48,445 nucleotides of DNA from Saprospiraceae bacterium. GTDB lineage: Bacteria > Bacteroidota > Bacteroidia > Chitinophagales > Saprospiraceae. The stretch spans positions 1 to 48,445 of the forward strand of contig JANWXM010000027.1 of NCBI GenBank assembly GCA_025055285.1, read 5' to 3'. Under the pieces are notes generated by a model. The model saw nothing but the letters and a program-made list of their open reading frames with translations, had not been told where the DNA came from and did not search any database. How positions within the stretch are numbered: position 1 is the first letter of the stretch; each line of letters begins with the position of its first letter. Made by a program: the position numbers and the translations under genes. Shown here one piece after another: positions 1 through 7,614 of this stretch.

Positions 1-75
1 TTGCCGTGGGAGGAGCGCATTCGCCGCGAGGTGCACGAGGTCAACGGCAAGGAGGTAGTTTTGTTGCGCATGTGA
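1..75 (+). CDS. C-terminal tail of an unidentified protein (partial at window start)
   Basis: An open frame runs from the first base to a TGA stop at 73-75 and gives 24 residues that begin LPWEERIRRE and end VVLLRM. The charged composition and absence of rare codons look like a real protein end. The fragment is too short to name a family. The gene continues to the left of the window. Confidence 0.45.
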   Translation: MPWEERIRREVHEVNGKEVVLLRM

Positions 76-625
76 GGGCGACTTGTATTTGGGAACTTCG
101 GTTTCTGGCTGCCTGGCAGGCATGAGGCAGTTTTTCCCTCGGCGCTCTCGGCGGTTAAAAAAATTAAAAACTGCAGAGGGCGCAGAGAAACGCAGAGCAG
201 ACGACCTGAGGCGCCTGTCCTGAAACGCCTCTCATGCTGCGCATCTACCGTCTCGTAACCCTCTGGTTTACCGGAGGGTTTGGCCTGTCTCCTTCTACCT
301 TTTCATCTATCGTGCTGATAGACATCTCATCCGGATGATGGGCAGGTGCAGTAGATGTGATGTTCGTCAGGAGGGTAGATGATCTTCCAAAAAGAGCTTT
401 CGTCAGTAGCAAGTGAGTTTCCCAATAGCACTTGACACTTTTTGCTGTTAAAAAATCAAAGAAGCAAGGATTACAGAGAATTAAAAATCCACTAAATGGC
501 CTTTCATTCGTGCCCATAGGTAGCAGGGCACTGTACTTTCGAGGTTCTTGTTTTGTCGCGCATCGTTCTCAGATGCTATGTTCTTTTGTTGCGCACTACC
601 TTCGCTACGAGAATATATAAGCGCA
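76..625. other. 550-bp stretch without a convincing gene
   Basis: After the tail of the partial gene there is no reading frame on either strand with a recognisable family, signal peptide or good start context. A 90-codon frame on the minus strand (245-517) is open, but its translation is low-complexity and unlike any family I know, so I leave it out. The stretch contains the inverted repeat at 136-198 and a 10-bp palindrome CATCCGGATG near 328-337. A near-consensus -7 element (TACTTTCG, near 534) lies about 85 bp before the aldehyde dehydrogenase start and could be its promoter. Confidence 0.5.
136..198. repeat. Imperfect inverted repeat of the CTCGGCG / GCAGAG type
   Basis: The left arm reads cctcggcgctctcggcgg followed by TTAAAA. 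The right arm reads TTAAAAA, then ctgcagagggcgcagaga and cgcagag. The two arms are imperfect reverse complements around an A/T-rich centre, and each arm has its own 8-9 bp internal periodicity (GGCGctct, GCAGAGgg). From memory, similar CTCTGCG..CTCTGCGG tracts next to TTAAA occur between genes in many unrelated bacteria, so this is probably a non-coding dispersed repeat. I cannot count copies in this genome from one window. Confidence 0.5.
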
Positions 626-2068
626 ATGGAGAAGTTGCTCAACTACATTGGCGGACAGTACGTGCCGCCCATATCAGGGCGGTATGTGGAGAACGTGGCT
701 CCAGCCACGGGCGAAGTCTTTTCGCTTGTGCCCGACTCTGGCTCGGAAGACGTCGAGGCTGCTGTAGAAGCCGCTGAAGCTGCTTTTCCAGCGTGGTCGG
801 CCCTTTCGTTAGAAAAGCGACACGACATCTTGCGCGCTATCAGCGATAGGATTGCAGCCAACATAGAACGCTTGGCACAAGCGGAGTGCTTAGACACGGG
901 CAAGACTATTACTGCGGCACGTACAGTAGATATTCCAAGGGCAGCACTGAACTTTAAGTTTTTTGCCACTGCCCTACTCCACTTCGCCTCCGAAAGTTAC
1001 CACATGCCCGGCGCGCTTAGTTACACCCTACGCCAACCGCTAGGCGTGGTAGGCGGCATCTCGCCATGGAATCTTCCGCTGTATTTGTTCACCTGGAAAA
1101 TCGCTCCTGCATTGGCAGCGGGCAACTGCGTGGTGGGTAAGCCTTCCGAAGTAACGCCCTATACCGCTTATTTGCTAGGAGAAATCTGTAACGAGGCCGG
1201 CCTGCCTCCGGGTGTACTTAACATTGTGCACGGCCGAGGATCAACGGCCGGTGAGGCTATCGTACGCCATCCAAAAGTGAAAGCCATCTCTTTCACGGGC
1301 AGCACGCGCGCCGGAGCCGAGATCGCACGCATCGCTGCTCCCATGTTTAAGAAACTCTCGCTTGAATTAGGAGGCAAGAACCCTAACCTTATCTTTGCTG
1401 ATTGCGACTACGAGCAGATGCTTGAGACGACTGTAGCCTCTTCGTTTAACAATCAGGGCCAAATCTGCCTATGCGGTTCGCGCATCTACATAGAGCGGCC
1501 ATTGTACGAGCGCTTTCGACGCGATTTCGTTGCGCGCGTCCAGGGCATACGCGTAGGGGATCCCGCCGATCCACAAACGCGATTGGGCGCTGTGGTGTCA
1601 AAGGCACATTTTGATAAAATCCTCGCCTACATCGAGTTGGCACAGCAGGAAGGGGGCCGCATCCTTTGCGGTGGGCATGCTATCCAATTACCAGGGCGCT
1701 TAGCGGGTGGATACTACATTGCTCCTACCGTAGTAGAAGGACTGCCCTTAGAATGTCGCACAAATCAAGAGGAAATCTTCGGCCCTGTCGTTACCATAGC
1801 GCCTTTTGATACCGATGAAGAGGCACTGGCGCTAGCCAACGGTGTGCCTTATGGCTTGAGTGCTACTCTCTGGACCAACAATCTCACGCGAGCGCACTAC
1901 TTGAGCATGCGGTTGCAAGCGGGCATCGTATGGGTCAACTGTTGGATGTTGCGCGATTTGCGCACGCCCTTCGGCGGCGTTAAGCAATCTGGCGTCGGCC
2001 GCGAAGGAGGCTGGGAAGCGCTGCGCTTTTTCACCGAAACTAAAAGCGTGACTATCGCCGAACACTGA
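626..2068 (+). CDS. Aldehyde dehydrogenase, 2-aminomuconate/2-hydroxymuconate semialdehyde type (ALDH8-like)
   Basis: NAD-dependent oxidation of an aldehyde to its acid in the cytoplasm. The 480-residue length is usual for the ALDH superfamily. The SPWNLPLY motif is at about 146-153, the general-base Glu in LELGGKNP at about 247, and the catalytic Cys in NQGQICLC at about 281. The SPWNLPLYLFTWKIAPALAAGN stretch and the Cys pair C281/C283 resemble ALDH8A1 and bacterial 2-aminomuconic semialdehyde dehydrogenase of the kynurenine route, so that substrate is inferred. I chose ATG 626 (MEKLLNYIGG) because the upstream in-frame ATG at 548 adds a non-homologous 26-residue extension. The pseudouridine synthase gene starts 5 bp after the stop, so the two are probably co-transcribed. 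No other kynurenine gene is in the window. Confidence 0.88.
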   Translation: MEKLLNYIGGQYVPPISGRYVENVAPATGEVFSLVPDSGSEDVEAAVEAAEAAFPAWSALSLEKRHDILRAISDRIAANIERLAQAECLDTGKTITAARTVDIPRAALNFKFFATALLHFASESYHMPGALSYTLRQPLGVVGGISPWNLPLYLFTWKIAPALAAGNCVVGKPSEVTPYTAYLLGEICNEAGLPPGVLNIVHGRGSTAGEAIVRHPKVKAISFTGSTRAGAEIARIAAPMFKKLSLELGGKNPNLIFADCDYEQMLETTVASSFNNQGQICLCGSRIYIERPLYERFRRDFVARVQGIRVGDPADPQTRLGAVVSKAHFDKILAYIELAQQEGGRILCGGHAIQLPGRLAGGYYIAPTVVEGLPLECRTNQEEIFGPVVTIAPFDTDEEALALANGVPYGLSATLWTNNLTRAHYLSMRLQAGIVWVNCWMLRDLRTPFGGVKQSGVGREGGWEALRFFTETKSVTIAEH

Positions 2069-2073
2069 CTCGT

Positions 2074-2742
2074 ATGGACGACCTCTCTGTCTTGTACGAA
2101 GACCGCTATCTGCTAGCGCTCAATAAGCCCGCTGGGCTTTCTTCTGAGAGCGGCAGCGCTTCCCATCCTTCGGCGGAAACTTGGGCCTTAGAATACCTCC
2201 GTCGGACCACCGAGCGTCAACAGCCCTATTTACGCGTAGCCCATCGGCTAGACCGAGTAAGCAGTGGGGTCCTATTGCTGGCGAAGAGCAAAAATACCCT
2301 GCAAGCGCTCATGGCACAGTTCGAAGCACGCACTGTTACCAAAATATATGTCGCAGAAGTAGAGGGAATTCCTCCAAATGAATTTGGAGCTCTTACGCAT
2401 TACTTAGGCCGCAGTTGGGATAGGCGACGCGCCGTCCTGAGCGATAAACCCTTTGAAGGTGCTCAATATGCCTCCTGCACTTACCGGCTGCTAGCGTATC
2501 GAAAAGGACGAGCACTTCTTGAACTCCAACCTCAAACAGGGCGATTCCATCAACTTCGCGCTCAGATTGCCGCTATTGGATGCCCTATTGTCGGCGACGA
2601 AATCTACGGCGGACCGCCTTGGCAACCGCACGCTATCCGACTCCATGCGCGAAGCCTACAACTTCGACATCCAAATTCGGGAGAAGAACTTATCCTGGAA
2701 GCGCCATTGCCCGAAACGTGGGGATGGATAAACATGCGCTAA
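2074..2742 (+). CDS. RluA-family RNA pseudouridine synthase
   Basis: Converts specific uridines in rRNA or tRNA to pseudouridine. The 222-residue protein begins directly with the catalytic domain and lacks an N-terminal S4 domain, like RluA/TruC-sized members. The signature HRLDRVSSGVLLLAKS starts at residue 57, with the catalytic Asp at about 60. A later QTGRFHQLRAQ block matches the RTGRxHQIR region of the family. Start ATG 2074 lies 5 bp after the aldehyde dehydrogenase stop, which suggests one transcript. The exact target uridine cannot be told from sequence. Confidence 0.88.
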   Translation: MDDLSVLYEDRYLLALNKPAGLSSESGSASHPSAETWALEYLRRTTERQQPYLRVAHRLDRVSSGVLLLAKSKNTLQALMAQFEARTVTKIYVAEVEGIPPNEFGALTHYLGRSWDRRRAVLSDKPFEGAQYASCTYRLLAYRKGRALLELQPQTGRFHQLRAQIAAIGCPIVGDEIYGGPPWQPHAIRLHARSLQLRHPNSGEELILEAPLPETWGWINMR

Positions 2743-3255
2743 CGTCTGAACGAATCTCAGCGTTCATTAACCGCGGATTGTTCTAAAAATAAGGCTAAAA
2801 ATCACCAAAAATTCTCTCCCTGTTTCTGCTATCCCAAGCGCTTCCTGCAGCAAGGAGGGAGCGAAGCCGCTGATAACCTAGGGAGCCTTGCGCAGTAAAT
2901 CTTCCTCGATGTGCGCAACCGGCATCTCTGGAGGATTGCTAAATCTCAAGACTCGCGGAATGCCTTCTAAGAGAGGTACCCAAATCTTTCGTATTATCCA
3001 GTTAAATCGTGAAAAAATTACCCAAATAAAACGCTATCAAGTTTTTGCATAATAAAGAATGCTAATTGTAGACAGAGTTTATTCGGCTCATGGAAAAAAC
3101 AGAAAACACGCGCTGAAGGTTAATCCACAGGTGGTGGCTAACGCTTTGGTCAAATTTGGGCTCTGTTTCGCTGCTTTAGAGCAAAAGGGACTACTCTGCA
3201 CAAGAGGCACTTTTTCAAGGAACCTAACGGTGAAGATTTTTTAAGCCTCAACTGC
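2743..3255. other. 513-bp gap with a possible gene remnant on the minus strand
   Basis: This gap separates the rightward pseudouridine synthase from leftward uridine kinase (tail to tail). A 61-codon plus-strand frame at 3059-3244 has no family features and no start context, so I do not call it. On the minus strand a frame is open from about 3030 down to a TAG at 2880-2878. Its translation contains WVPLLEGIPRVLRFSNPPE and ends in EEDLLRKAP, which reads like a real C-terminus, but it has no start codon in good position. It may be the end of a decayed gene. No terminator hairpin with a T-run is evident. Confidence 0.4.
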
Positions 3256-3912
3256 CTATTGTGCCAACTGAGGGTACTGGGCAAGTCGGTAGCGAATAAA
3301 TCCGACTAAGACAGCTAGCGCTTGTTCAAAGTGGCGATTATTGTTGATTACGAGATCTGCCTCCTCTCGATAGGGCAGAATATAGCGCTCGTAAGCCGGC
3401 ATGACGTGGTATTGATATTTATATAATACATCTTCAAGAGGATAATTCCGCTCCCTTTGGTCGCGATAAATGCGCCGGATGATTTTCAGATTTTCTTTCG
3501 TGTTTATGAAGACCTTTAAATCAAGTTGAGCGGCAATTTTTTTGTAATGAAAAATGAACAAACCTTCTACGACAATTACTGGAGCAGGTTGGATGACAAT
3601 CCAGCGAGGCTGAACAACGGGATTATTGTAGGTATATTCCTCTCGTTCTACTACTTCACCGCGGCGCAGCCGTTCTAGATCTCGGCGAAAGGCTTTTTTA
3701 TCGAAAGATCTGGGCAAGTCAAAATTGTACTCGCCTCGCTCATCCACATGTTGTTGGTCGCGAGGCAGGTAGTAGTTGTCCTGAGAGAGTAAACACACCT
3801 CGTCGGGCGAAAAATGCTCGCACAGCCGCCTAACGAAGGTGGTTTTACCGCTTCCGCTACCGCCGCAGATACCAATCGTAAGAGGAAATAGACCAGGTAA
3901 AACGCTACTCAT
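3256..3912 (-). CDS. udk: Uridine kinase
   Basis: Phosphorylates uridine (and usually cytidine) to the monophosphate in pyrimidine salvage. The 218-residue length is typical. The Walker A motif GGSGSGKTT is at 17-25, followed by the QDNYYLPRDQQ region and the DLPRSFDKKAF segment typical of the family. VIVVEGLFIFHYKKIA carries the Walker B-like strand, and RIYRDQRERNYPLEDVLYKY the lid/nucleotide-binding arginines. ATG 3912 starts 28 bp downstream of a TATTTTTG -7 element on the same strand. The next leftward gene upstream ends about 93 bp away, so udk probably has its own promoter. Confidence 0.93.
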   Translation of the reverse strand: MSSVLPGLFPLTIGICGGSGSGKTTFVRRLCEHFSPDEVCLLSQDNYYLPRDQQHVDERGEYNFDLPRSFDKKAFRRDLERLRRGEVVEREEYTYNNPVVQPRWIVIQPAPVIVVEGLFIFHYKKIAAQLDLKVFINTKENLKIIRRIYRDQRERNYPLEDVLYKYQYHVMPAYERYILPYREEADLVINNNRHFEQALAVLVGFIRYRLAQYPQLAQ

Positions 3913-3940
3913 CCTAACTGGAAATCGAGCCTTTTAGCGG

Positions 3941-3948
3941 CAAAAATA
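3941..3948 (-). promoter_or_regulatory. Bacteroidota-type -7 element for udk
   Basis: On the minus strand the sequence reads TATTTTTG, a full match to TAnnTTTG, 28 bp before the udk start. I see no good TTTG -33 element at the expected spacing, so the call rests on the -7 box and its position. Confidence 0.45.
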
Positions 3949-4005
3949 GAGCGCCTTGTCAAGCGGTACAGGATGCCTTCGACTTGTTGTGAGCTTAAAA
4001 GACGA

Positions 4006-4368
4006 TTAAGAGGCCTTTTCCTCGTCTTTATCACCCAACAGTTCCTTGGCTTTGTCGGAGATATAGCCCAGTGCACCGCCTTCGTGTGAGGCGATTTTTC
4101 CCTTTGCCGCCTGGATTTCAGCCGCCTTTTCCTCGGCTTCGCGTTTCACTTCTGCAGCCATCTGCTCCGCTTTTTCGCTCCACGCTTCCAAGCGCTCGCT
4201 TGCGGCCTCTTTAAGTCGTTCTAATTTTTCCTCAGCAGAAGCCAAGATGGGCGCCACTGCTTCAGCAGCTTTTTCGCCCAACTCATTTATTTTTTCCGCT
4301 GCGCCCTCAGCCATTTCCCGAATAGTATCCAGGAACTCTTTCATGCCGCTTTTTTCCTTTTCTTCCAT
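4006..4368 (-). CDS. Small highly charged alpha-helical protein (apolipoprotein/YtxH-like)
   Basis: About 120 residues, rich in Ala, Glu and Lys and almost free of Pro and aromatic residues. Near-continuous amphipathic heptads such as AAEKINELGEKAAEAVAPI and EEKLERLKEAASERLEAW suggest a long helix or coiled coil. A short GGALGYISDKAKELLG segment and an acidic/basic tail follow. It has no signal peptide or clear membrane span, so a cytoplasmic or membrane-surface protein is likely. Start ATG 4368 avoids overlap with pepT; ATG 4344 is an alternative with AAGGAAAA upstream. pepT ends 38 bp upstream on the same strand, so the two may share a transcript. Function unknown; the composition resembles stress-associated helical proteins. 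Confidence 0.6.
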   Translation of the reverse strand: MEEKEKSGMKEFLDTIREMAEGAAEKINELGEKAAEAVAPILASAEEKLERLKEAASERLEAWSEKAEQMAAEVKREAEEKAAEIQAAKGKIASHEGGALGYISDKAKELLGDKDEEKAS

Positions 4369-4406
4369 AAAGCAAACTTTGTTTAATCGGTGATGAATGC
4401 CTGTTT

Positions 4407-5651
4407 CTAACTCCGCTCCTCCCAAATCTGAGCTAAGTGAACGAGCGTTTCAGCGGCCTTTTCCATGTCCTGGACAGAGACCCATTCGTACTTAGAATGA
4501 AAGGCGTGTTCACCTGCGAATAGATTAGGGCAGGGCAATCCCATGAACGACAGGCGTGAGCCGTCGGTGCCGCCGCGAATAGCGCGGCGAATGGGATGAG
4601 GAAAGCCCGCGCGCTTTAAGGCTTCGATGGCATATTCGACCACATGCGGGTGACGGCGCAAAACTTTACCCATATTGCGGTACTGCTCGACGAAGCTTAT
4701 TTCTGCGCGCGAATTAGGATATTGTTTTAGGACGTTGTCCACTACTCGCTGAAGTATGCGGGCGAGTCGCCGAAGGCCGGCCTGCGTGAAGTCGCGTAGG
4801 ATGAATTTCATCGTTACCTTCTCTAGGCCGCCTTCGATAGAAGTAGGGTGAATAAAACCCTGGCGCCCTTCTGTGTACTCAGCACTATAGCGGTCGGGCA
4901 GTTTGGCAAGTATCTTGCCCGCTATTTTCATGGCGTGTTCCATCTTTCCCTTTGCAAAGCCAGGATGGGCCGGGACACCGTAGATGGTAACGGTAGCTCC
5001 ATCGGCGCTAAAAGTTTCATCCTCAATAGAGCCAGCAGTTTCTCCATCAACGGTATAAGCGTAGCGAGCGCCGAGCTTTTTCAAATCTACTTTGTCTACA
5101 CCTCGGCCGATTTCTTCGTCGGGCGTAAAGAGCAGGCGAATTTTCCCGTGCTTGATGGAAGGGTTATTGACCAGGAGATAGGCGGCGTCCATAATGGCAG
5201 CAACGCCAGCTTTGTTATCTGCACCGAGAAGAGTTGTTCCACTGGCGGTAATGATGTCGTTGCCATGTTGATGCTTGAGGTCTTCGTGCTCGCGCTCGCA
5301 GATGACAATACTCGGATCGTCGGGCAATACGAGATCTTGCCCTTGGTAGTTGCGATGCACAATAGGCTTTACTCCCGTCCCAGAGCAATCTGGCGCCGTA
5401 TCCATGTGAGCGCAAAAGCAAATGACGGGCACCTTTTTGGTCGTGTTGGCTGGAATGGTGGCATATACGTAACCGTATTCATCTAATTCGGCATCCTTTA
5501 TACCCATTTCATGGAGCTCTTGAACAAGAAGGCGCCCTAGGTCTTTTTGCTTTTCGGTACTCGGCGTGGTTGTGCTCTTAGGGTCGCTTTGCGTGTCTAT
5601 TTGAACATAGCGTAAAAAGCGCTCTAAAACAGTATGCTGGAAGGTTGTCAT
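4407..5651 (-). CDS. pepT: Peptidase T (tripeptide aminopeptidase)
   Basis: Cytoplasmic zinc aminopeptidase of the M20 family that removes the N-terminal residue of tripeptides. The 414-residue length fits PepT. The metal-binding His is in CAHMDTAPD at about 82 with Asp84. The bridging Asp is in GADNKAG (about 144), the catalytic Glu pair in TPDEEIGRG (about 179-180), and GGTDGSRLSFMGLPCPN plus a late HSKYEW supply the remaining ligands. I chose ATG 5651 because MTTFQHTVLERFLRYVQIDT aligns with the family N-terminus; the ATG three codons earlier is less likely. Confidence 0.93.
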   Translation of the reverse strand: MTTFQHTVLERFLRYVQIDTQSDPKSTTTPSTEKQKDLGRLLVQELHEMGIKDAELDEYGYVYATIPANTTKKVPVICFCAHMDTAPDCSGTGVKPIVHRNYQGQDLVLPDDPSIVICEREHEDLKHQHGNDIITASGTTLLGADNKAGVAAIMDAAYLLVNNPSIKHGKIRLLFTPDEEIGRGVDKVDLKKLGARYAYTVDGETAGSIEDETFSADGATVTIYGVPAHPGFAKGKMEHAMKIAGKILAKLPDRYSAEYTEGRQGFIHPTSIEGGLEKVTMKFILRDFTQAGLRRLARILQRVVDNVLKQYPNSRAEISFVEQYRNMGKVLRRHPHVVEYAIEALKRAGFPHPIRRAIRGGTDGSRLSFMGLPCPNLFAGEHAFHSKYEWVSVQDMEKAAETLVHLAQIWEERS

Positions 5652-5691
5652 GGCAAGCAATTAGCGAGATATTCGCCGGCGAATATCTCCT

Positions 5692-5955
5692 CTATTGGGA
5701 AGATTTCTGCAGTTTTTGAAAAAATTCTCTCGATTTCTCGGAAAGTTGACTGGGATCGAACGTTATGCGGTCCAGAATATCCAATAAGCAATGAATGCGA
5801 CCCTCGGTATCGAAAAATTTATTGATGACTGCTATTCGGCGTTGCTCCACAATGCAGTAACCGCTTTGAAAAGCGCCTTTTTCGTATCGAATCGTGTAAT
5901 TGAGTTCAGAGAAAAGTTCCTCGAGTTTTTTTAGCGTAGCAGGAGTGTAACGCAT
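5692..5955 (-). CDS. Conserved Bacteroidota protein of unknown function
   Basis: An 87-residue soluble protein. The core YEKGAFQSGYCIVEQRRIAV followed by INKFFDTEGRIHCLLDILDR is a pattern I recognise from small conserved hypothetical proteins of this phylum, with no known function. The last part (FDPSQLSEKSREFFQKLQ) is a charged helix. It lies 40 bp upstream of pepT on the same strand, so co-transcription with pepT is plausible. Start ATG 5955 is the only one that leaves the conserved N-terminal helix intact. Confidence 0.7.
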   Translation of the reverse strand: MRYTPATLKKLEELFSELNYTIRYEKGAFQSGYCIVEQRRIAVINKFFDTEGRIHCLLDILDRITFDPSQLSEKSREFFQKLQKSSQ

Positions 5956-6001
5956 CGGCTGTGCTTATCTTGCGACGGCGAAGGTATGAAGCAAAATCTA
6001 G

Positions 6002-6376
6002 ATGCGGAAAGGGCGTAATGAGATTTGGCTAGGGTTTTGGGTTGTTGCTATAGGGTTAGTTATCTCCTCGGTTTGGGCACAGCGTTTTCAAGTAGGCGCA
6101 ATCTTAGGCTCAACTGCTCTCCAAATCGACGGCGATGCCTCGGCGGGCTACCACAAACTTAGTTGTCAAGGTGGGTTGCTTAGTGCCGTGCGAGTTTCAG
6201 CAGCCTACTCTCTCAGCAGTGAGTTGCTGTACACGCAGCGCGGCTGTCGTAGCGAGGCCAATGCGTTTACACTGCACATTGCCAAAATTCCCGTCCAGGG
6301 CCATCGGCAACTGTGGAGTAATGAACTGCGTAAGTTTCATTTTTCGGTATCATCACGTTATGGCTCGGCTTTGTGA
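6002..6376 (+). CDS. Short outer-membrane beta-barrel protein, probably truncated
   Basis: 124 residues with a signal peptide (VVAIGLVISSVWAQ, cleavage after about 26). The mature part, FQVGAILGSTALQIDGD then AGYHKLSCQGGLLSAV and LSSELLYTQRGCRSEA, matches the first barrel strands of the PorT-like family (PF13568 type), which usually has about 200-230 residues. After LLYTQRG the expected EVP-type segment and later strands are missing, and a stop follows. No continuation of the barrel pattern is visible in the other frames to 6592, so this looks like a decayed or naturally short gene rather than a simple frameshift. Confidence 0.5.
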   Translation: MRKGRNEIWLGFWVVAIGLVISSVWAQRFQVGAILGSTALQIDGDASAGYHKLSCQGGLLSAVRVSAAYSLSSELLYTQRGCRSEANAFTLHIAKIPVQGHRQLWSNELRKFHFSVSSRYGSAL

Positions 6377-6564
6377 GCCATTTGCTAAGGCAGGGACAAA
6401 TTTTGTCAATTCCTTGCTAGTGCGTTTCCCTGCTTTTTGATTCGCGTGTCTGCTAAGAACACCCTGACCCAAAAAAGCCCTTGATGCTCAAAGGCTTCTC
6501 TGAAATCTCTAAAGAGCTGCCGATCGACACGAGGGAATGAGCAGGCTCGGTTTTTCAGTAGTGT

Positions 6565-6582
6565 TTTACAAACTTTTGTAAA
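6565..6582. promoter_or_regulatory. 18-bp perfect palindrome before the ppx gene (operator candidate)
   Basis: The sequence is TTTACAAA-CT-TTTGTAAA, two perfect 8-bp arms around a 2-bp centre. It ends 10 bp before the ATG at 6593. An AACTTTTG box, one mismatch from TAnnTTTG, lies inside it, so a bound dimeric regulator would cover the promoter. It has no T-run and a very short loop, so it is a poor terminator. The regulator is unknown. Confidence 0.45.
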
Positions 6583-6592
6583 GAAAGCATTT

Positions 6593-7537
6593 ATGAATAC
6601 ATGTGCTGTTCTTGACTTAGGCACTAATATTTTCCACTTATTGATTGCTCAAGCAGATGCTAGCGCACCCTTGGGTTGGACGGCGCTGCGGCGCGACCGC
6701 GTGCCAGTGCATTTGGCAGAAGAAGGCATTGAGCGCATCGGCGAAGCCGCCTTTCAGCGCGGACTCGAAGCCCTACGCCGCTTTAGGCAGCAAACTATTG
6801 AAAACGGTATCGCCCTGAGCGACATCCGCGCTTTCGGCACAGCAGCCTTGCGCACCGCTCGAAATGCTCCAGATTTCCTTCGCGCCATAGAGCAAGAAAC
6901 AGGCATCTGCCCTGAAGTGATTTCTGGTCAGCGCGAGGCCGAACTCATTTTCAAAGGTGTGCGCCAGGCCGTGCCATTGTTGGAGGACATAGCCCTAATT
7001 GTGGACATTGGCGGAGGTAGTGTGGAGTTTATTCTAACTCAGACTGGCCGAGTGCATTGGCAGCAGAGCTTCCCTATAGGTACGACTGTGCTTTATCACC
7101 GTTTCCACAAGAGCGATCCTATCGCACCCGAAGAAATCGCCGCCCTTGAGGCTTTCTTACAAGACACATTGGGCGAGCTTTGGAATGCTCTGATGACAGC
7201 TCCTACGCATGCAATCGTCGGAGCCGCAGGCGCTTTCGACACGCTGAATGAAATGCTCCATCCCTCTGGAGTATCCTCTGCTTTTTACAGTTGCATTACC
7301 CGCGAAAGTTTCGATCAGCTCTACACGCGCATCGTACCCTCGACACTAGCTGAGCGTTCTACTTGGCCTGAACTCAAACCAGAGCGCCGTCAGACTATCG
7401 TGGTGGGCATGGTGCTTATTCGGCACCTGTTGGAACGAACCCAAGCGAGCCGCATATACACTTCAAAATTTTCGCTAAAGGAAGGAGCCGTGGCGGAGTG
7501 GTTAGAGCGTCGCGGAGTCTTACCGGCAGCTCGCTGA
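6593..7537 (+). CDS. ppx: Exopolyphosphatase / guanosine pentaphosphatase family protein
   Basis: Ppx/GppA-family phosphatase acting on polyphosphate or pppGpp. The 314-residue protein has only the two actin-like ATPase-fold lobes and lacks the C-terminal HD-like extension of E. coli Ppx, as is common in Bacteroidota. Phosphate loop 1 is LDLGTNIFHLLIA at about 7-19; VDIGGGSVEFIL lies in the middle, and GAAGAFDTLNEML near 210. The ATG at 6593 is 10 bp after an 18-bp palindrome, which suggests dedicated regulation. It converges with mltG. Whether the substrate is polyP or pppGpp cannot be decided. Confidence 0.87.
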   Translation: MNTCAVLDLGTNIFHLLIAQADASAPLGWTALRRDRVPVHLAEEGIERIGEAAFQRGLEALRRFRQQTIENGIALSDIRAFGTAALRTARNAPDFLRAIEQETGICPEVISGQREAELIFKGVRQAVPLLEDIALIVDIGGGSVEFILTQTGRVHWQQSFPIGTTVLYHRFHKSDPIAPEEIAALEAFLQDTLGELWNALMTAPTHAIVGAAGAFDTLNEMLHPSGVSSAFYSCITRESFDQLYTRIVPSTLAERSTWPELKPERRQTIVVGMVLIRHLLERTQASRIYTSKFSLKEGAVAEWLERRGVLPAAR

Positions 7538-7614
7538 GTAAGTACTCCATCGCAAGAAGGATTTCTAGCGGCCATGTATGGTTTAGGCTAATTCAACTGT
7601 TTTAGAGCACTACC

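Noticed and set aside
245-517. 90-codon minus-strand frame before the aldehyde dehydrogenase
   Set aside because: Composition is atypical, there is no family or signal, and it has no start context.
3059-3244. 61-codon plus-strand frame in the gap before udk
   Set aside because: No conserved pattern or promoter; it reads as chance opening in an A/T-rich gap.
4848-5486. Long plus-strand frame (212 codons) opposite pepT
   Set aside because: It is the antisense of a clear pepT gene with all catalytic motifs; its translation has no family.
7533-7545. Palindrome GAGTA-AG-TACTC at the end of the ppx gene
   Set aside because: Short, without a T-run, and overlapping the coding end; likely chance.
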